Source: MFZZ01 sp964582715
GTDB lineage: Bacteria; Patescibacteriota; Microgenomatia; UBA1406; GWC2-37-13
Direction: 5' to 3'
NCBI GenBank assembly: GCA_964582715.1
Contig: CAZOSM010000001.1
Span: 62,001 to 126,000, forward strand
DNA length: 64,000 bases
Below the pieces are notes generated by a model. That model saw only the letters and a list, made by a program, of their open reading frames with translations, was not told the DNA's origin and searched no databases. Shown here piece by piece: positions 17,801-28,631 of the stretch (positions are counted from its first letter, which is position 1; every line of letters begins with the position of its first letter). Made by a program: the position numbers and the translations under genes.

Positions 17801-19459
17801 GGTAAGAGAATCTATAATAGCTGTCTGATAGCCCTTTTTAGCCAAACGAATACCAAGATCACAATCTTCTGTAACATTAAAAGAATCCCATCCTTTTACT
17901 TCTTTTAGTTTTTCTACTTTAAAGTGGTTTGAAGTTCCACCTAGAGGGATAGGTGCCTGTAGCGACTGTAATCCTGTGAGAATTAGGTCAAACCAGAGTG
18001 AGTACTCTGCAGTAAATAATCTGGTAAGCAGGTTTTGGCTACGGTTGTAATAATTAAGTTTCGCCTGAATACAAGCTATGTAGGGTGGAATTTTTCTAAA
18101 CGCCACTACAGCTTTTTTAAGTTGTTTTGGATCTGGGATATCTTCTGCGTCGTAAATTACTGCGTACTCACCTGTTGCTTTTCTTAATCCGTAATTACAT
18201 GCTTTAGGTTTTGTTTTTGGAAGAGAATGTGGCACCACAATAACCTCAATAAATGAAGGCAAATCAAACTGCTTTACATGCTCAATACTCTCTTTATCAT
18301 CTTCTTCAAGAAGAAGCTGAACTTGAAGCTTATCTTTTGGGTAATCCATTTTCGAGATAGCCTTCACAAACTGTGGTATTACCTCCCACTCTTTGTAAAG
18401 TGGACAGAAGATGGTATACATTGGCCAATCGGTTACTCCTTCAAGCTCTTTATCTGATATTTTAATCTCTGGCGATCTGGTAAAACTTCTGTAAATGAGG
18501 AAGAAGTTAAAAAGCAAGTCCAGAAAATATAATGTAGTTATTACTGCGACAAAAATAATCAATGTAAGTTCCCAGTTAATAAGAAGACCAGTACCAAGTA
18601 CGACAAAAAAACCAACAATAAAGAGAACCTGGTGTGCAAGAAAGGTTTTGACGGCACTTTCTGTAATTTGTAAGTCAGAAAAGTGGACGAACTCTATACC
18701 TTTGTAATGGAACCCAGGACCAAGTTTACTCTGCTTCTCCTTATGAAAGGGGATGACCTGACTTTCTTTAAGTTTAAGTAAAATAGCAGAAAGACCAATC
18801 TGAAAAGAGGTTCTAATAATATCAACTTTAGAACTGCCTTTCTGTCTTTTTTCAAAACGAATATTGTAGCCACTTATTTTGTAACCAGCATCTTTTGCTG
18901 CCAAAAGGAACTCTAAATCAAATGTCCAAGGAAATGGCTTTATGTGAATACGTTGAATGATTTCTTTTCTAAATACTTTAAGGCCAGATTGTACATCAAA
19001 CTTAATTCCATGCAGGAACCTCGCAAACACATAATTAAATGCTTTACTCAAAGCTTTACGAACTGCGTCCGATTCTACTTCACGTCGTTCCGCGATAACT
19101 ACATCTGAACCTTTCTCTATCTTTCGGATCATCTCGGGTATTGCTTCTGGTGGATACTGAAGATCAGAATCGATCATTGTAATGAGTTCATACTGTGCAT
19201 AAGAGAATCCTTCCAATAGAGCCTGTGCTTTACCTGGATCACCAAGCTTTATGTAGTATTTAATTCTTTCATCATCTGTAAATTCCTGGATTATCTTTGC
19301 TGTATTATCTGTAGATCTATCATCTATAAAGATAATTTCATACTTATAGTTAATCGAATCAAGACTTTTCTTAAGTCTATAAATAAGCTCACTAATGGAA
19401 CCTTCTTCATTGAGAACTGGAATAACGACCGATACTGATTTGCTTTTATTATTTGACAT
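14831..19459 (-). CDS. Four-module glycan assembly fusion: GT2 + processive GT2 + Wzx-like flippase + GT4
   Basis: A single 1542-codon frame. Residues 8-235 form a dolichol-phosphate-mannose-synthase-like GT2 (VVIPVLNEEGS, DDRSTDNT, DSDLQYP). Residues 275-325 are two membrane spans. Residues 345-710 form a cellulose-synthase-like processive GT2 with all hallmark motifs: TKPKACN, YDAED, VTEDCDLG and QRSRWIKG, followed by four spans. Residues 750-1160 are a polytopic PST/Wzx-like polysaccharide flippase of about 12 spans. Residues 1175-1542 are a GT4 with WSGGAEVYVHEIAKRL and SSMEGWGISAVEAQASG. A Shine-Dalgarno site (GGAGG) precedes the ATG, and no internal frame break is seen. The architecture implies one polypeptide that starts, polymerises, exports and modifies a glycan. 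Its closest relative here is the 33287-34837 protein, which matches only the second module. Confidence 0.9.
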   Translation of the reverse strand: MSNNKSKSVSVVIPVLNEEGSISELIYRLKKSLDSINYKYEIIFIDDRSTDNTAKIIQEFTDDERIKYYIKLGDPGKAQALLEGFSYAQYELITMIDSDLQYPPEAIPEMIRKIEKGSDVVIAERREVESDAVRKALSKAFNYVFARFLHGIKFDVQSGLKVFRKEIIQRIHIKPFPWTFDLEFLLAAKDAGYKISGYNIRFEKRQKGSSKVDIIRTSFQIGLSAILLKLKESQVIPFHKEKQSKLGPGFHYKGIEFVHFSDLQITESAVKTFLAHQVLFIVGFFVVLGTGLLINWELTLIIFVAVITTLYFLDLLFNFFLIYRSFTRSPEIKISDKELEGVTDWPMYTIFCPLYKEWEVIPQFVKAISKMDYPKDKLQVQLLLEEDDKESIEHVKQFDLPSFIEVIVVPHSLPKTKPKACNYGLRKATGEYAVIYDAEDIPDPKQLKKAVVAFRKIPPYIACIQAKLNYYNRSQNLLTRLFTAEYSLWFDLILTGLQSLQAPIPLGGTSNHFKVEKLKEVKGWDSFNVTEDCDLGIRLAKKGYQTAIIDSLTMEEANSDFFNWINQRSRWIKGYMQTYLVHMRDPKQLLKRDFRSHFATFQIVVGGKILSLFINPFMWITTILYFSLRATLGNTIEEFFPGPVFYMGVFSLIFGNFLYMYYYMMGCARRQQYDLIKFVFLIPLYWIAMSMAAWKALFELIFKPHYWQKTKHGLHIKKTDTAFQAPKEDIASNQLSFFFQNLISRGKNLNSAFILLVAGVLANGLNYLYSAYLSRQLSYEDFGLISLVSSFLFITVIPLDSLYSTITFKTAHFLGKYKEPFQDYWMYIRKKSFIISVLFLVVWAALIPVLTTVFKSETILPFILFTPVWVFNTLLSVDLGYLSGSHAFVALAFITVAVPAIKFASAVGFVMSPVADYVYAAIPLSIVGGSVISYFFARNLLKNDHPEYEKKELSFPRPFFFSTVLLKFATVAFISIDLFLAKAFLSPEDAGKYALIAIIGKMIFFIGGLFNQLIIPYLSREAGANQEKSTSFRIIFTASVVSSTFMYLITGVFGFITGPILLGDKVLAVTHLLPIYGIGMLGFSIASSIIAYHQVRNNYIFAVITFVLSFIQIVLTSVFHASIDQFVYVITGIGIANALIMLVLHWFQHVAVAASLNIADFFNLFSSLPTQVRKNKDLFNILIFNWRDTKHVWSGGAEVYVHEIAKRLVKRGHNVTVFCGNDNHSKRYEVIDGVYIIRRGGFFTVYIWAFLYYVFKLRGKFDVIIDSQNGIPFFTPLFVKRPIIGLLHHVHQEVFRNNLPQPFAWLACQLEGKLMPVVFRNIPMITVSESSKKAMEKIGLGKIAPINLVSPGIDLEKYTPGRKAAKPTVLYLGRLKPYKSIDVLIKAVKKINTTVPEMKVIIAGFGESRRDLIHLAKKLGILEKITFTGQITEEEKLKLLKQAWVFVQPSSMEGWGISAVEAQASGTYVIASDVPGLRDSVHVGTGEVVKYKDVDTFAKRIKAVLLKRPVIRKAQYEWIYEYSWEKSASKLETLIRQVIHGL

Positions 19460-20030
19460 AGGAAACCTCCGTGAATGCTACATTGCGAAATGTACTGATT
19501 TCTTTATCCATAACTGCTGTAACAACAAGCCGTTTGCTATCTAAAAACCCAGTACATGTGTAAAGGGTAATTCTAACATCATTTGACTCAGAAAGAACAT
19601 GAGTTTGATCTGGTGTAACAGTACCCATGGCCTGAATGGTAAAGATCCGTATTAAACCTGTATTATATTCTATTTCTAAATAATCTCCAGGGGATGCTTT
19701 ATGCAGGTTACCAAGTAAGTTATTCCAGTTGTGGCCATACATAATACTATTGCCCATCTTCCCAGGGATTGGAGAAGAGACCAGGTATGAAACACCATCT
19801 TTTGTTGTTTCCCAGGTTGTTCCATTAATGCTGGAGTGCACAATTGGTAGATCTACTCCAATAGAAGGGATTTTAATTCTCACAGGATACTCGGAATAGT
19901 TAGCATAATTCGTTTCCTGGTACATATTAAAGGATAAACGATTTGGATTATTTCGTTCCCATAGAAAGTACAAACCAATGATAATAGAAAGTAGACCGAT
20001 GCTGATCAATAGGTTTGCAACAGATTTCAT
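19449..20030 (-). CDS. Sortase (class D/E-like transpeptidase)
   Basis: Membrane-anchored cysteine transpeptidase that cuts a C-terminal sorting signal and joins the protein to a surface nucleophile. An N-terminal span (about residues 7-24) is followed by the beta-barrel. The catalytic triad is visible: His100 in MYGHNW, Cys159 in TLYTCTGF and Arg167 in SKRLVVTA. The length (193) is typical. It sits directly after its likely substrate gene (20030-20662, LASTG signal; stop and start share one base) and overlaps the fusion gene by 11 bases. That places it at the head of the glycan operon. Confidence 0.92.
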   Translation of the reverse strand: MKSVANLLISIGLLSIIIGLYFLWERNNPNRLSFNMYQETNYANYSEYPVRIKIPSIGVDLPIVHSSINGTTWETTKDGVSYLVSSPIPGKMGNSIMYGHNWNNLLGNLHKASPGDYLEIEYNTGLIRIFTIQAMGTVTPDQTHVLSESNDVRITLYTCTGFLDSKRLVVTAVMDKEISTFRNVAFTEVSYVK

Positions 20031-20662
20031 TAAGATCTTTGTATATGTCGTATATAAATACCGCTTAATAGAAGTGAAAATCCAGTAATAAAGAGAATGT
20101 AAAGAGTTGAACTATTTCCAGTTGAAGCTAATCCAAGTACATGTGAGACTGCTTGAGATGTTATCTCTCCACCACCCTGTCCACCAGATGAGCTGGAAGA
20201 AGGTGAACCACCTCCGCCAGAACTGGATCCACCATTACCTCCTCCACCTTTCCCACCAATACATGAGAAAGGAATATTTTGTGCAAGATATGGATCATCT
20301 TCTAATCCCCAGGCTGTTCCATTTGGGATATAGATCCATCCTTGTTGTACAAGTGAATCAATTTCTTGTTGAGCAAGATGTGGTACTCTCCACCAATTGG
20401 TTTGAATCCCTTTACCATTTTCTGGACATAAACATTGCAAAACAGTATCTTCTGTAAGGTAGTACACTACATCGTGACCGGTATATGCATTTGGATCACC
20501 GGGAATTCCATGTGTACCTTCGTTTACGACTTTTACTTCTCCTTGAGGATTAAGACATGAGGGAAATGTAGATATTGTTACTGCATACCCATTATGGGCT
20601 AATGCAATAAAAACTATATAAAGTGAAATAATGCCGGTACATAAATACGTTTTTATTTTCAT
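20030..20662 (-). CDS. Secreted sortase substrate with LASTG sorting signal
   Basis: The 210-residue precursor has an N-terminal signal peptide (about residues 1-27), a small cysteine-containing domain, a Gly/Ser-rich linker (about 135-168), and a full C-terminal sorting signal. The signal consists of LASTG at about residues 178-182, a hydrophobic span and a basic tail ending RHIQRS. LAxTG is the motif read by class E sortases, and the sortase gene follows immediately. The domain itself (residues 35-130, four Cys, several Trp/Tyr) is not one I recognise. TATAAT at 20668-20673 ends 5 bases before the ATG and is the only promoter I can see for the 13.7-kb operon. Confidence 0.85.
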   Translation of the reverse strand: MKIKTYLCTGIISLYIVFIALAHNGYAVTISTFPSCLNPQGEVKVVNEGTHGIPGDPNAYTGHDVVYYLTEDTVLQCLCPENGKGIQTNWWRVPHLAQQEIDSLVQQGWIYIPNGTAWGLEDDPYLAQNIPFSCIGGKGGGGNGGSSSGGGGSPSSSSSGGQGGGEITSQAVSHVLGLASTGNSSTLYILFITGFSLLLSGIYIRHIQRS

Positions 20663-20667
20663 TGATT

Positions 20668-20673
20668 ATTATA
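20668..20673 (-). promoter_or_regulatory. -10 box of the glycan operon
   Basis: TATAAT on the minus strand, five bases before the ATG of the sortase-substrate gene. No -35 hexamer is evident. From here to 6996 all genes overlap or are at most 8 bases apart, so this single box probably drives the whole operon as an mRNA with a leaderless first gene. Confidence 0.6.
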
Positions 20674-20837
20674 GATCCTTGTAAAATAATACTATCGGAT
20701 TATATCATTTGCCTGTGTATATTTCAATGGACTATTGTGATAGGTTAAACAGTTGAGCTCAAAACTAATAATATTCTTACAAAATTAAGTATAGTAATAT
20801 ACAGAAGTACGTAAAATTTAAATCGTTTCGTAGCTAT

Positions 20838-21116
20838 TTACTGTAGAATGGAGGTAACCCATTGAAGAAGTTTATCTATAAAGCTTGGCTCTTCTAGATT
20901 CTTAATGGGTTCAGAAACTTCTGGATTCATAGTAGAAACATCTGTTCCAGCAGTATTGTATCTTTTGCTAGCTGCACTTAACTGCTCCATATACTCTTTA
21001 TCGTTTAATGGTGAACCTGCACGAGAGTTTTTGAAGAAGAAATAAAAGGATGTAATAAACACTATAGTTACTACAATAAGCATGATGCTACGAATGATGA
21101 CTTTATTCATGGTCAT
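20838..21116 (-). CDS. Small single-span membrane protein of unknown function
   Basis: A 92-residue protein beginning MTMNKVIIRS, with one membrane span (about residues 9-29) and an external or periplasmic-side tail of about 60 mostly polar residues ending in an amphipathic helix. I do not recognise it. TATACT at 21123-21128 ends 6 bases before the ATG at 21116, so the longer frame that reads back into the terminator hairpin at 21131 is rejected. It lies just downstream of the 23S terminator. Confidence 0.6.
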   Translation of the reverse strand: MTMNKVIIRSIMLIVVTIVFITSFYFFFKNSRAGSPLNDKEYMEQLSAASKRYNTAGTDVSTMNPEVSEPIKNLEEPSFIDKLLQWVTSILQ

Positions 21117-21130
21117 ATATGTAGTATACA

Positions 21131-21160
21131 AAAAACCCCACCTGTTACAGTGGGGTTTTT
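21131..21160 (-). terminator. Rho-independent terminator of the 23S rRNA unit
   Basis: Perfect stem ACCCCAC/GTGGGGT with flanking A and T runs on both sides of an 8-base loop, so it works in either direction. It lies about 50 bases after the 23S 3' end. No 5S rRNA gene lies between it and the 23S gene. Confidence 0.85.
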
Positions 21161-21214
21161 TATTACTTAACACACGTGTTTGTTAAAAAGTCCATATCAT
21201 ACTATGTCTCTCTC

Positions 21215-24130
<2,916 letters not shown>

Positions 24131-24292
24131 ATGTCTCGTATCTTATTAGTTGCATTTTCATGCGTCTACACTTTACTTTTCAAAAAGACTCATTCAATAA
24201 ATTCAAACACGTGTTGTTAAAGTTCTGTTGTTGTTATTGCTAACAACTTGTTACTTATATATGTATATAAATAAAAAGTTATCTGCAAACTG

Positions 24293-24366
24293 TGGACCTA
24301 AAGGGACTTGAACCCTTAACCTCCTGAATGCAAATCAGGCGCTCTAGCCAATTGAGCTATAGGCCC
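24293..24366 (-). tRNA. tRNA-Ala (TGC)
   Basis: Full cloverleaf on the minus strand: acceptor GGGCCTA/TAGGTCC, D-arm AGCTCAATTGGCTAGAGC, anticodon loop TTTGCAT (anticodon TGC), and T-arm GGGTTCAAGTCCC. CCA is not encoded. It precedes the 23S gene as in the spacer of a classic rRNA operon, but the 16S gene is missing upstream. Confidence 0.96.
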
Positions 24367-24369
24367 TAA

Positions 24370-24608
24370 GAGTTTTCAAATTCCTTAGTTCCACTTTTAA
24401 GGCTAAAAAAACACCAAGACACAAGGTCTTAGAGAATTCTTATTTTAAAGTGAACATACTTAAAAATCAAGCACTATTTTCTTATAATCCTGTTACAAGT
24501 TGTGTAGGCTGTTCGGAGAGCAGGTTGTGCGTCCAATAGTGCCATTACGATAATGATTGTGAAATCATGTAGGAGTATTATAGTTTCTACTTAGAGAGAA
24601 GTCAAGGT
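24370..24608. other. Non-coding gap upstream of tRNA-Ala
   Basis: About 240 bases in the place where a 16S rRNA gene would stand in a classic operon. No conserved 16S block is present. A short hairpin, aagac-acaag-gtctt, lies near 24417-24431. The promoter of the tRNA-Ala/23S unit should lie here, but I cannot fix it. Confidence 0.5.
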
Positions 24609-24610
24609 TG

Positions 24611-25144
24611 TTATTCTTCTATAAGATCGAATTTTCCAGATTTCTTAGTTTTTGAAAAATAAGCAGGAAGAACTGCACCAATATTTGCTATTGCGCCTCC
24701 TATAGCCAGTGCAAGAGCAGTATTTTTATCATCTTCTATGTCGAGCTCCTTAACTCTTTGTTCTCTGCGTCTTTCGAGCTCAGCTTCAAGCCAGGCATCA
24801 GCTGCAGCCTGTTCTGCTTCATTTGTGGGAACATATTTTTCTGGAAGTTCAATATCTTCAAGACTTAGAGAATAATATACTGCATTTGCTTCATTTGCCA
24901 GTTGTGTGTTTCGAATCATTCCAGTAGGCATAGAAAAACAAGCTATTGCGAGAAGACTAAATTGAAATAAATTTAATTGAGAAAGGTCTTCTGTTACACG
25001 TTCTGTAGGTTGAAAATCAGGATCTATGTTAGTAGATCGGGTAAGTTCGAATCTCTCCATAGAAGTATTATAAATAGAAAATAATGCAGCACGTTTATTA
25101 TTTGAGTAACATTTATGTATGTCAATTTCCTCTTGATCTTTCAT
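24611..25144 (-). CDS. Hypothetical protein with two membrane segments
   Basis: I do not recognise this protein of about 177 residues. It has a hydrophobic segment near residues 65-80 (LFQFSLLAIACFSM), a charged coiled stretch (AEQAAADAWLEAELERRREQR) and a C-terminal hydrophobic segment (ALALAIGGAIANIGAVLPAYF) followed by a basic tail. I chose the Met at 25144 because the longer frame from 25183 would run into the 5' end of the divergent PEP synthase gene; neither start has a convincing signal. Confidence 0.5.
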   Translation of the reverse strand: MKDQEEIDIHKCYSNNKRAALFSIYNTSMERFELTRSTNIDPDFQPTERVTEDLSQLNLFQFSLLAIACFSMPTGMIRNTQLANEANAVYYSLSLEDIELPEKYVPTNEAEQAAADAWLEAELERRREQRVKELDIEDDKNTALALAIGGAIANIGAVLPAYFSKTKKSGKFDLIEE

Positions 25145-25168
25145 CACTCTTTCATCTATATTTAAAAC

Positions 25169-27520
25169 ATGACCAAAAAACATATTGTCTGGTTCGAGGA
25201 AGTCGGCAAGGAAGACGTTGGTTTAGTCGGCGGCAAAGGTGCAAACCTCGGCGAAATGACAAGCGCTAACCTCCCCATTCCATATGGATTTGTTGTCACG
25301 TCTCACGCATACTTCCGCTTCATAAAAGAAGCTGGTATCCAGGAAAAGATCAAACAACTACTTTCTATTGTAAACTACGATCACCCAACAGAAATAGAAC
25401 AAGCGTCAGAACATATTCAGGATCTTATTGTAAAGTCTCCTACTCCTATTAAACTTGCAGAAGAAATAGTCGATTACTATGAAATGCTTAATGAAAAGGA
25501 AGAGAAGTACATGAAGAAGAAAACCTCCGCTTTCCAAAGTACATTACACAAAATTAAAGGACTCTATTCTCAACCTCTTGTAGCAGTACGTTCATCTGCA
25601 ACAGCAGAAGACTTGCCCGATGCTTCATTTGCCGGACAACAGGAAACATATTTAAATGTAAAAGGAGAGGCTCATTTATTAAAAAAGGTTAAAGAGTGCT
25701 GGGCTTCACTTTTTACTGCCCGCGCTATTTATTACCGTCATGAAAAAGGGTTTGATCATTTTAAAGTTGGTCTGGCAGCTGTTGTACAACGCATGGTACA
25801 AAGTGAAAAATCTGGTATTGCCTTTAGTATTGACCCCGTAACGAATAATAAAAATAAGATTGTGGTTGAGGCAGTATATGGCTTGGGTGAATATATTGTG
25901 CAAGGTAAAGTTACACCAGATCATTATGAGGTAGATAAAAGTTCATTTGTAATAACCCACAGGCAAACTGCTTATCAGAATTTGAAATTTGTAAAGTCAG
26001 GTACTGGTAACCGTGAGGTAAAACTGAATAAAAAAGAGGGATCCCAGCAAAAACTTACAGATAACGAAATTCGTGAAGTTGCACTTCTCGTAAAAGATAT
26101 TGAAGATCATTACTACTTTCCACAAGATATTGAGTGGGCTCTCGAAAAAGGAAGAGTATTTATTGTGCAGTCTCGCCCAATCACAACAATAGATACCACC
26201 ACCAAAAAGACTGCAGATATGGGAGGTATTGATCCAAGTGTGAAACCAATTGTTACAGGTGCTGCTGCATCACCTGGTATTGGTGTTGGAACGGTACATA
26301 TCCTTCACTCACCAAAAGAAATAGATAAGGTAAAACAAGGCGATGTACTTGTTGCGCCTCAGACAAATCCAGATTATGTGCCTGCAATGAAGAAAGCTGG
26401 GGCTATTATTACAGATAAAGGTGGTCGCACTTCTCATGCTGCAATTGTTTCCCGTGAACTCGGTATCCCGGCAGTTGTGGGTACAGAAGAGGCAACAAAG
26501 AAACTTAAAAATGGCATGGTGGTAACAGTTAATGGTTCAACTGGCGAAATCTATAAAGGAAGTGTTATTAAAAAAGAAGCACTCAAGAAGCTTGAAGCAA
26601 AAAAAGAAAAAGAACAATCCTCACCTCATCTGAAAACACTTACTAAAGTATATGTAAACTTAGCAGAGCCAGAGATGGCTAAAGAGGTTGCCAAACTCGA
26701 CTGTGACGGTGTTGGACTCCTACGGGCTGAGTTTATGATTGCGGAGATCGGTATTCATCCAAAAGAGTTTATTAAGCAAGGTAAACAAAAAGTATTTATT
26801 AATAAGTTGGCAAAGCATTTAGAGACTTTCGCAAAAGAATTTGCACCTCGCCAAATTGTATATCGTGCAACAGATTTTAAGTCTAATGAGTATCGAAACC
26901 TAAAAGGTGGTGCGCTATATGAACCTAAAGAAGAGAATCCAATGCTTGGGTACCGTGGTGCTTCTCGATATATTGCAGACCCTGACGTATTTGCGATGGA
27001 ACTTGATGCACTTCAAACAATCTGGGATAAAGGGTATAACAATATTCACCTCATGATTCCGTTTGTACGAGTCCCTTGGGAGATGGTGCGTATTAAAGAT
27101 ATTGTTCGTAGTCACGGACTTCTTAATTATCATGGTTTCAAACTTTGGATGATGGTAGAAGTACCAGGTGCAGCAATTCAGCTCCAGGACTTTATTGATA
27201 TGGGTATTGACGGCGTTTCTATCGGTACCAACGACTTAACCATGATGGTACTCGGTGTAGACCGCGATAGTAGTGAAGTCGCACACATTTATGATGAACG
27301 CCATCCAGCAGTTCTTTCGGTACTTGATCACATTGTGCAAACCTGTGCAGATAACGATATCACCTGTTCTATCTGTGGTCAAGCCGCCTCAGACTACCCC
27401 GAAATAGTCGAGCGTCTTGTCGGGAAAGGTGTCACGAGTGTATCTGTAAACCCAGATGCGGTAGGTAGAACCCGAGCTCTTATTTATGATATCGAAAAGA
27501 AGATACATAAGAAAGATTAA
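25169..27520 (+). CDS. ppsA: Phosphoenolpyruvate synthase
   Basis: Converts pyruvate, ATP and water to PEP, AMP and phosphate. This feeds gluconeogenesis and hence the sugar supply for the glycan genes. The N-terminal ATP-grasp domain (residues 1-340) shows GGKGANLGEM and VRSSATAEDLPDASFAGQQ. The swivelling phosphohistidine domain has GGRTSHAAIVSRELG, with the catalytic His near residue 422. The C-terminal PEP/pyruvate barrel has SIGTNDLTMMVLGVDRD and the catalytic Cys in CSICGQAASDYP near residue 736. The length (783) is normal. TATATT at 25157-25162 ends 6 bases before the ATG, so the mRNA is predicted to be leaderless. PPDK is less likely because of the length and the C-terminal motifs. 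Confidence 0.95.
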   Translation: MTKKHIVWFEEVGKEDVGLVGGKGANLGEMTSANLPIPYGFVVTSHAYFRFIKEAGIQEKIKQLLSIVNYDHPTEIEQASEHIQDLIVKSPTPIKLAEEIVDYYEMLNEKEEKYMKKKTSAFQSTLHKIKGLYSQPLVAVRSSATAEDLPDASFAGQQETYLNVKGEAHLLKKVKECWASLFTARAIYYRHEKGFDHFKVGLAAVVQRMVQSEKSGIAFSIDPVTNNKNKIVVEAVYGLGEYIVQGKVTPDHYEVDKSSFVITHRQTAYQNLKFVKSGTGNREVKLNKKEGSQQKLTDNEIREVALLVKDIEDHYYFPQDIEWALEKGRVFIVQSRPITTIDTTTKKTADMGGIDPSVKPIVTGAAASPGIGVGTVHILHSPKEIDKVKQGDVLVAPQTNPDYVPAMKKAGAIITDKGGRTSHAAIVSRELGIPAVVGTEEATKKLKNGMVVTVNGSTGEIYKGSVIKKEALKKLEAKKEKEQSSPHLKTLTKVYVNLAEPEMAKEVAKLDCDGVGLLRAEFMIAEIGIHPKEFIKQGKQKVFINKLAKHLETFAKEFAPRQIVYRATDFKSNEYRNLKGGALYEPKEENPMLGYRGASRYIADPDVFAMELDALQTIWDKGYNNIHLMIPFVRVPWEMVRIKDIVRSHGLLNYHGFKLWMMVEVPGAAIQLQDFIDMGIDGVSIGTNDLTMMVLGVDRDSSEVAHIYDERHPAVLSVLDHIVQTCADNDITCSICGQAASDYPEIVERLVGKGVTSVSVNPDAVGRTRALIYDIEKKIHKKD

Positions 27521-27560
27521 GAAGTATAAAGGGATTAGTATTAAGGTCTAAAGGTCAGAC

Positions 27561-27932
27561 ATGGTAAGTAGAATATCTTCATTTACTGATTTAGAGGTAT
27601 GGAAGAAAGGACATTAATATGTTCTTCAAATTTATAAAATAACATATATCTTTCCCAATGAAGAGAAGTATGGCTTAGGTGACCAGCTACGAAGGGCCTC
27701 AGTCTCGATTACAAGCAATATCGCTGAGGGTTTTTATCGAAAAACTTCGAAAGATAAAGCTCACTTCTATGTTTGTTCATTATCTTCGTTAGGAGAAACT
27801 CAAAATCAGATTATTATTGCCCTAGATTTACAATATATTAATCAAACGGTATTTCGCAATTTGTGGGATAAATCTATTGAAGTTCAAAAAATGTTAAATG
27901 GATTGATAAAAACAATGTCAAACAGACCTTAA
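27561..27932 (+). pseudogene. S23/IVP-family four-helix bundle protein, broken by one nonsense codon
   Basis: Read from the ATG at 27561, the frame gives MVSRISSFTDLEVWKKGH and then TAA at 27615-27617. Past that stop, in the same frame, it continues for 105 codons with clear family features: KYGLGDQLRRASVSI, then SNIAEGFYRKTSKD, and LSSLGETQNQI, ending with TAA at 27930. This is the four-helix bundle family first found in intervening sequences of 23S rRNA genes. One base change (AAA or GAA to TAA at codon 19) explains the break; a sequencing error is the alternative. An internal restart could make a shortened protein. The gene lies between ppsA and ruvA, not within the 23S gene. Confidence 0.85.
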
Positions 27933-27971
27933 CCCTTTACCCTTTATCCTTAATCCTTTATACTAATGTGC

Positions 27972-28550
27972 ATGATCGGCAAGATTAAAGGTATCCTCAC
28001 TGAAGTTGAATTAAATGAAGGGCTTATTGAAACTGCAGCTGGTGTATCATATCGATTATTTCTAACCAATTCACTACTTACCTCATACCAACCGCCAGCA
28101 GAGATTGAAGTCACCACCTATCTACAAGTTCGTGAAGATGCACTTACCTTGTTTGGATTTAAAACCAAACAGGAATATAAACTTTTTAACTTGTTACTTG
28201 ATGTGCCTGGCGTTGGACCTAAATCTGCTTTTACTATTGTCTCATTTTCTAAGGTAGATGAATTGGTCGCTGCAGTTAAGCAACAGGATATTAAATACTT
28301 TACTCGTATCCCGGGACTTGGTAAAAAAACTGCTATGAAGATTATGCTTGAGCTTTCTTCTAAGTTTGAAACAGAGTTTAAGTTCGACCATGTAACAGAA
28401 ACAGAAGAAGACAAGATGGTGATAGAAGCCCTTTCTTCTCTTGGGTTTAAAGTGGCTGAAGCAAGAAAAGTTCTTGAAGAAATTTCTTCGGAGTTAGAGG
28501 TAGAAGAACGGGTAAAACAAGCTATCCAGATGCTTTCTGGTGGTAAATAG
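27972..28550 (+). CDS. ruvA: Holliday junction branch migration protein RuvA
   Basis: Tetrameric protein that binds Holliday junctions and loads RuvB. Domain I is an OB fold (MIGKIKGILTEVE). Domain II has two helix-hairpin-helix motifs (LLDVPGVGPKSAFTI and RIPGLGKKTAMKIMLEL). Domain III is the short C-terminal UBA-like bundle that contacts RuvB (DKMVIEALSSLGFKVAEAR). The length (192) is normal. I chose the second of two close ATGs: TATACT at 27959-27964 ends 7 bases before it, and MIGKI is the family N-terminus. RuvB follows 0.7 kb later, after one gene on the other strand. Confidence 0.95.
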   Translation: MIGKIKGILTEVELNEGLIETAAGVSYRLFLTNSLLTSYQPPAEIEVTTYLQVREDALTLFGFKTKQEYKLFNLLLDVPGVGPKSAFTIVSFSKVDELVAAVKQQDIKYFTRIPGLGKKTAMKIMLELSSKFETEFKFDHVTETEEDKMVIEALSSLGFKVAEARKVLEEISSELEVEERVKQAIQMLSGGK

Positions 28551-28583
28551 CCTCTGCACTAAACTTTTTAATGCAAGGGCTAT

Positions 28584-28605
28584 TGGGGAACCATGAGGTT
28601 CCCCA
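28584..28605. terminator. Hairpin between convergent genes
   Basis: Perfect 8-bp stem GGGGAACC/GGTTCCCC around a four-base loop atga, placed between the end of ruvA and the end of the convergent gene at 28632. It lacks a long T run, so it is a weak or bidirectional terminator. Confidence 0.55.
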
Positions 28606-28631
28606 TTACATCTACAGTCAGAAGAACAGTA

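Noticed and set aside
24370..24608. Search for a 16S rRNA 3' end upstream of tRNA-Ala
   Set aside because: No conserved 16S block was found, and the space is too short.
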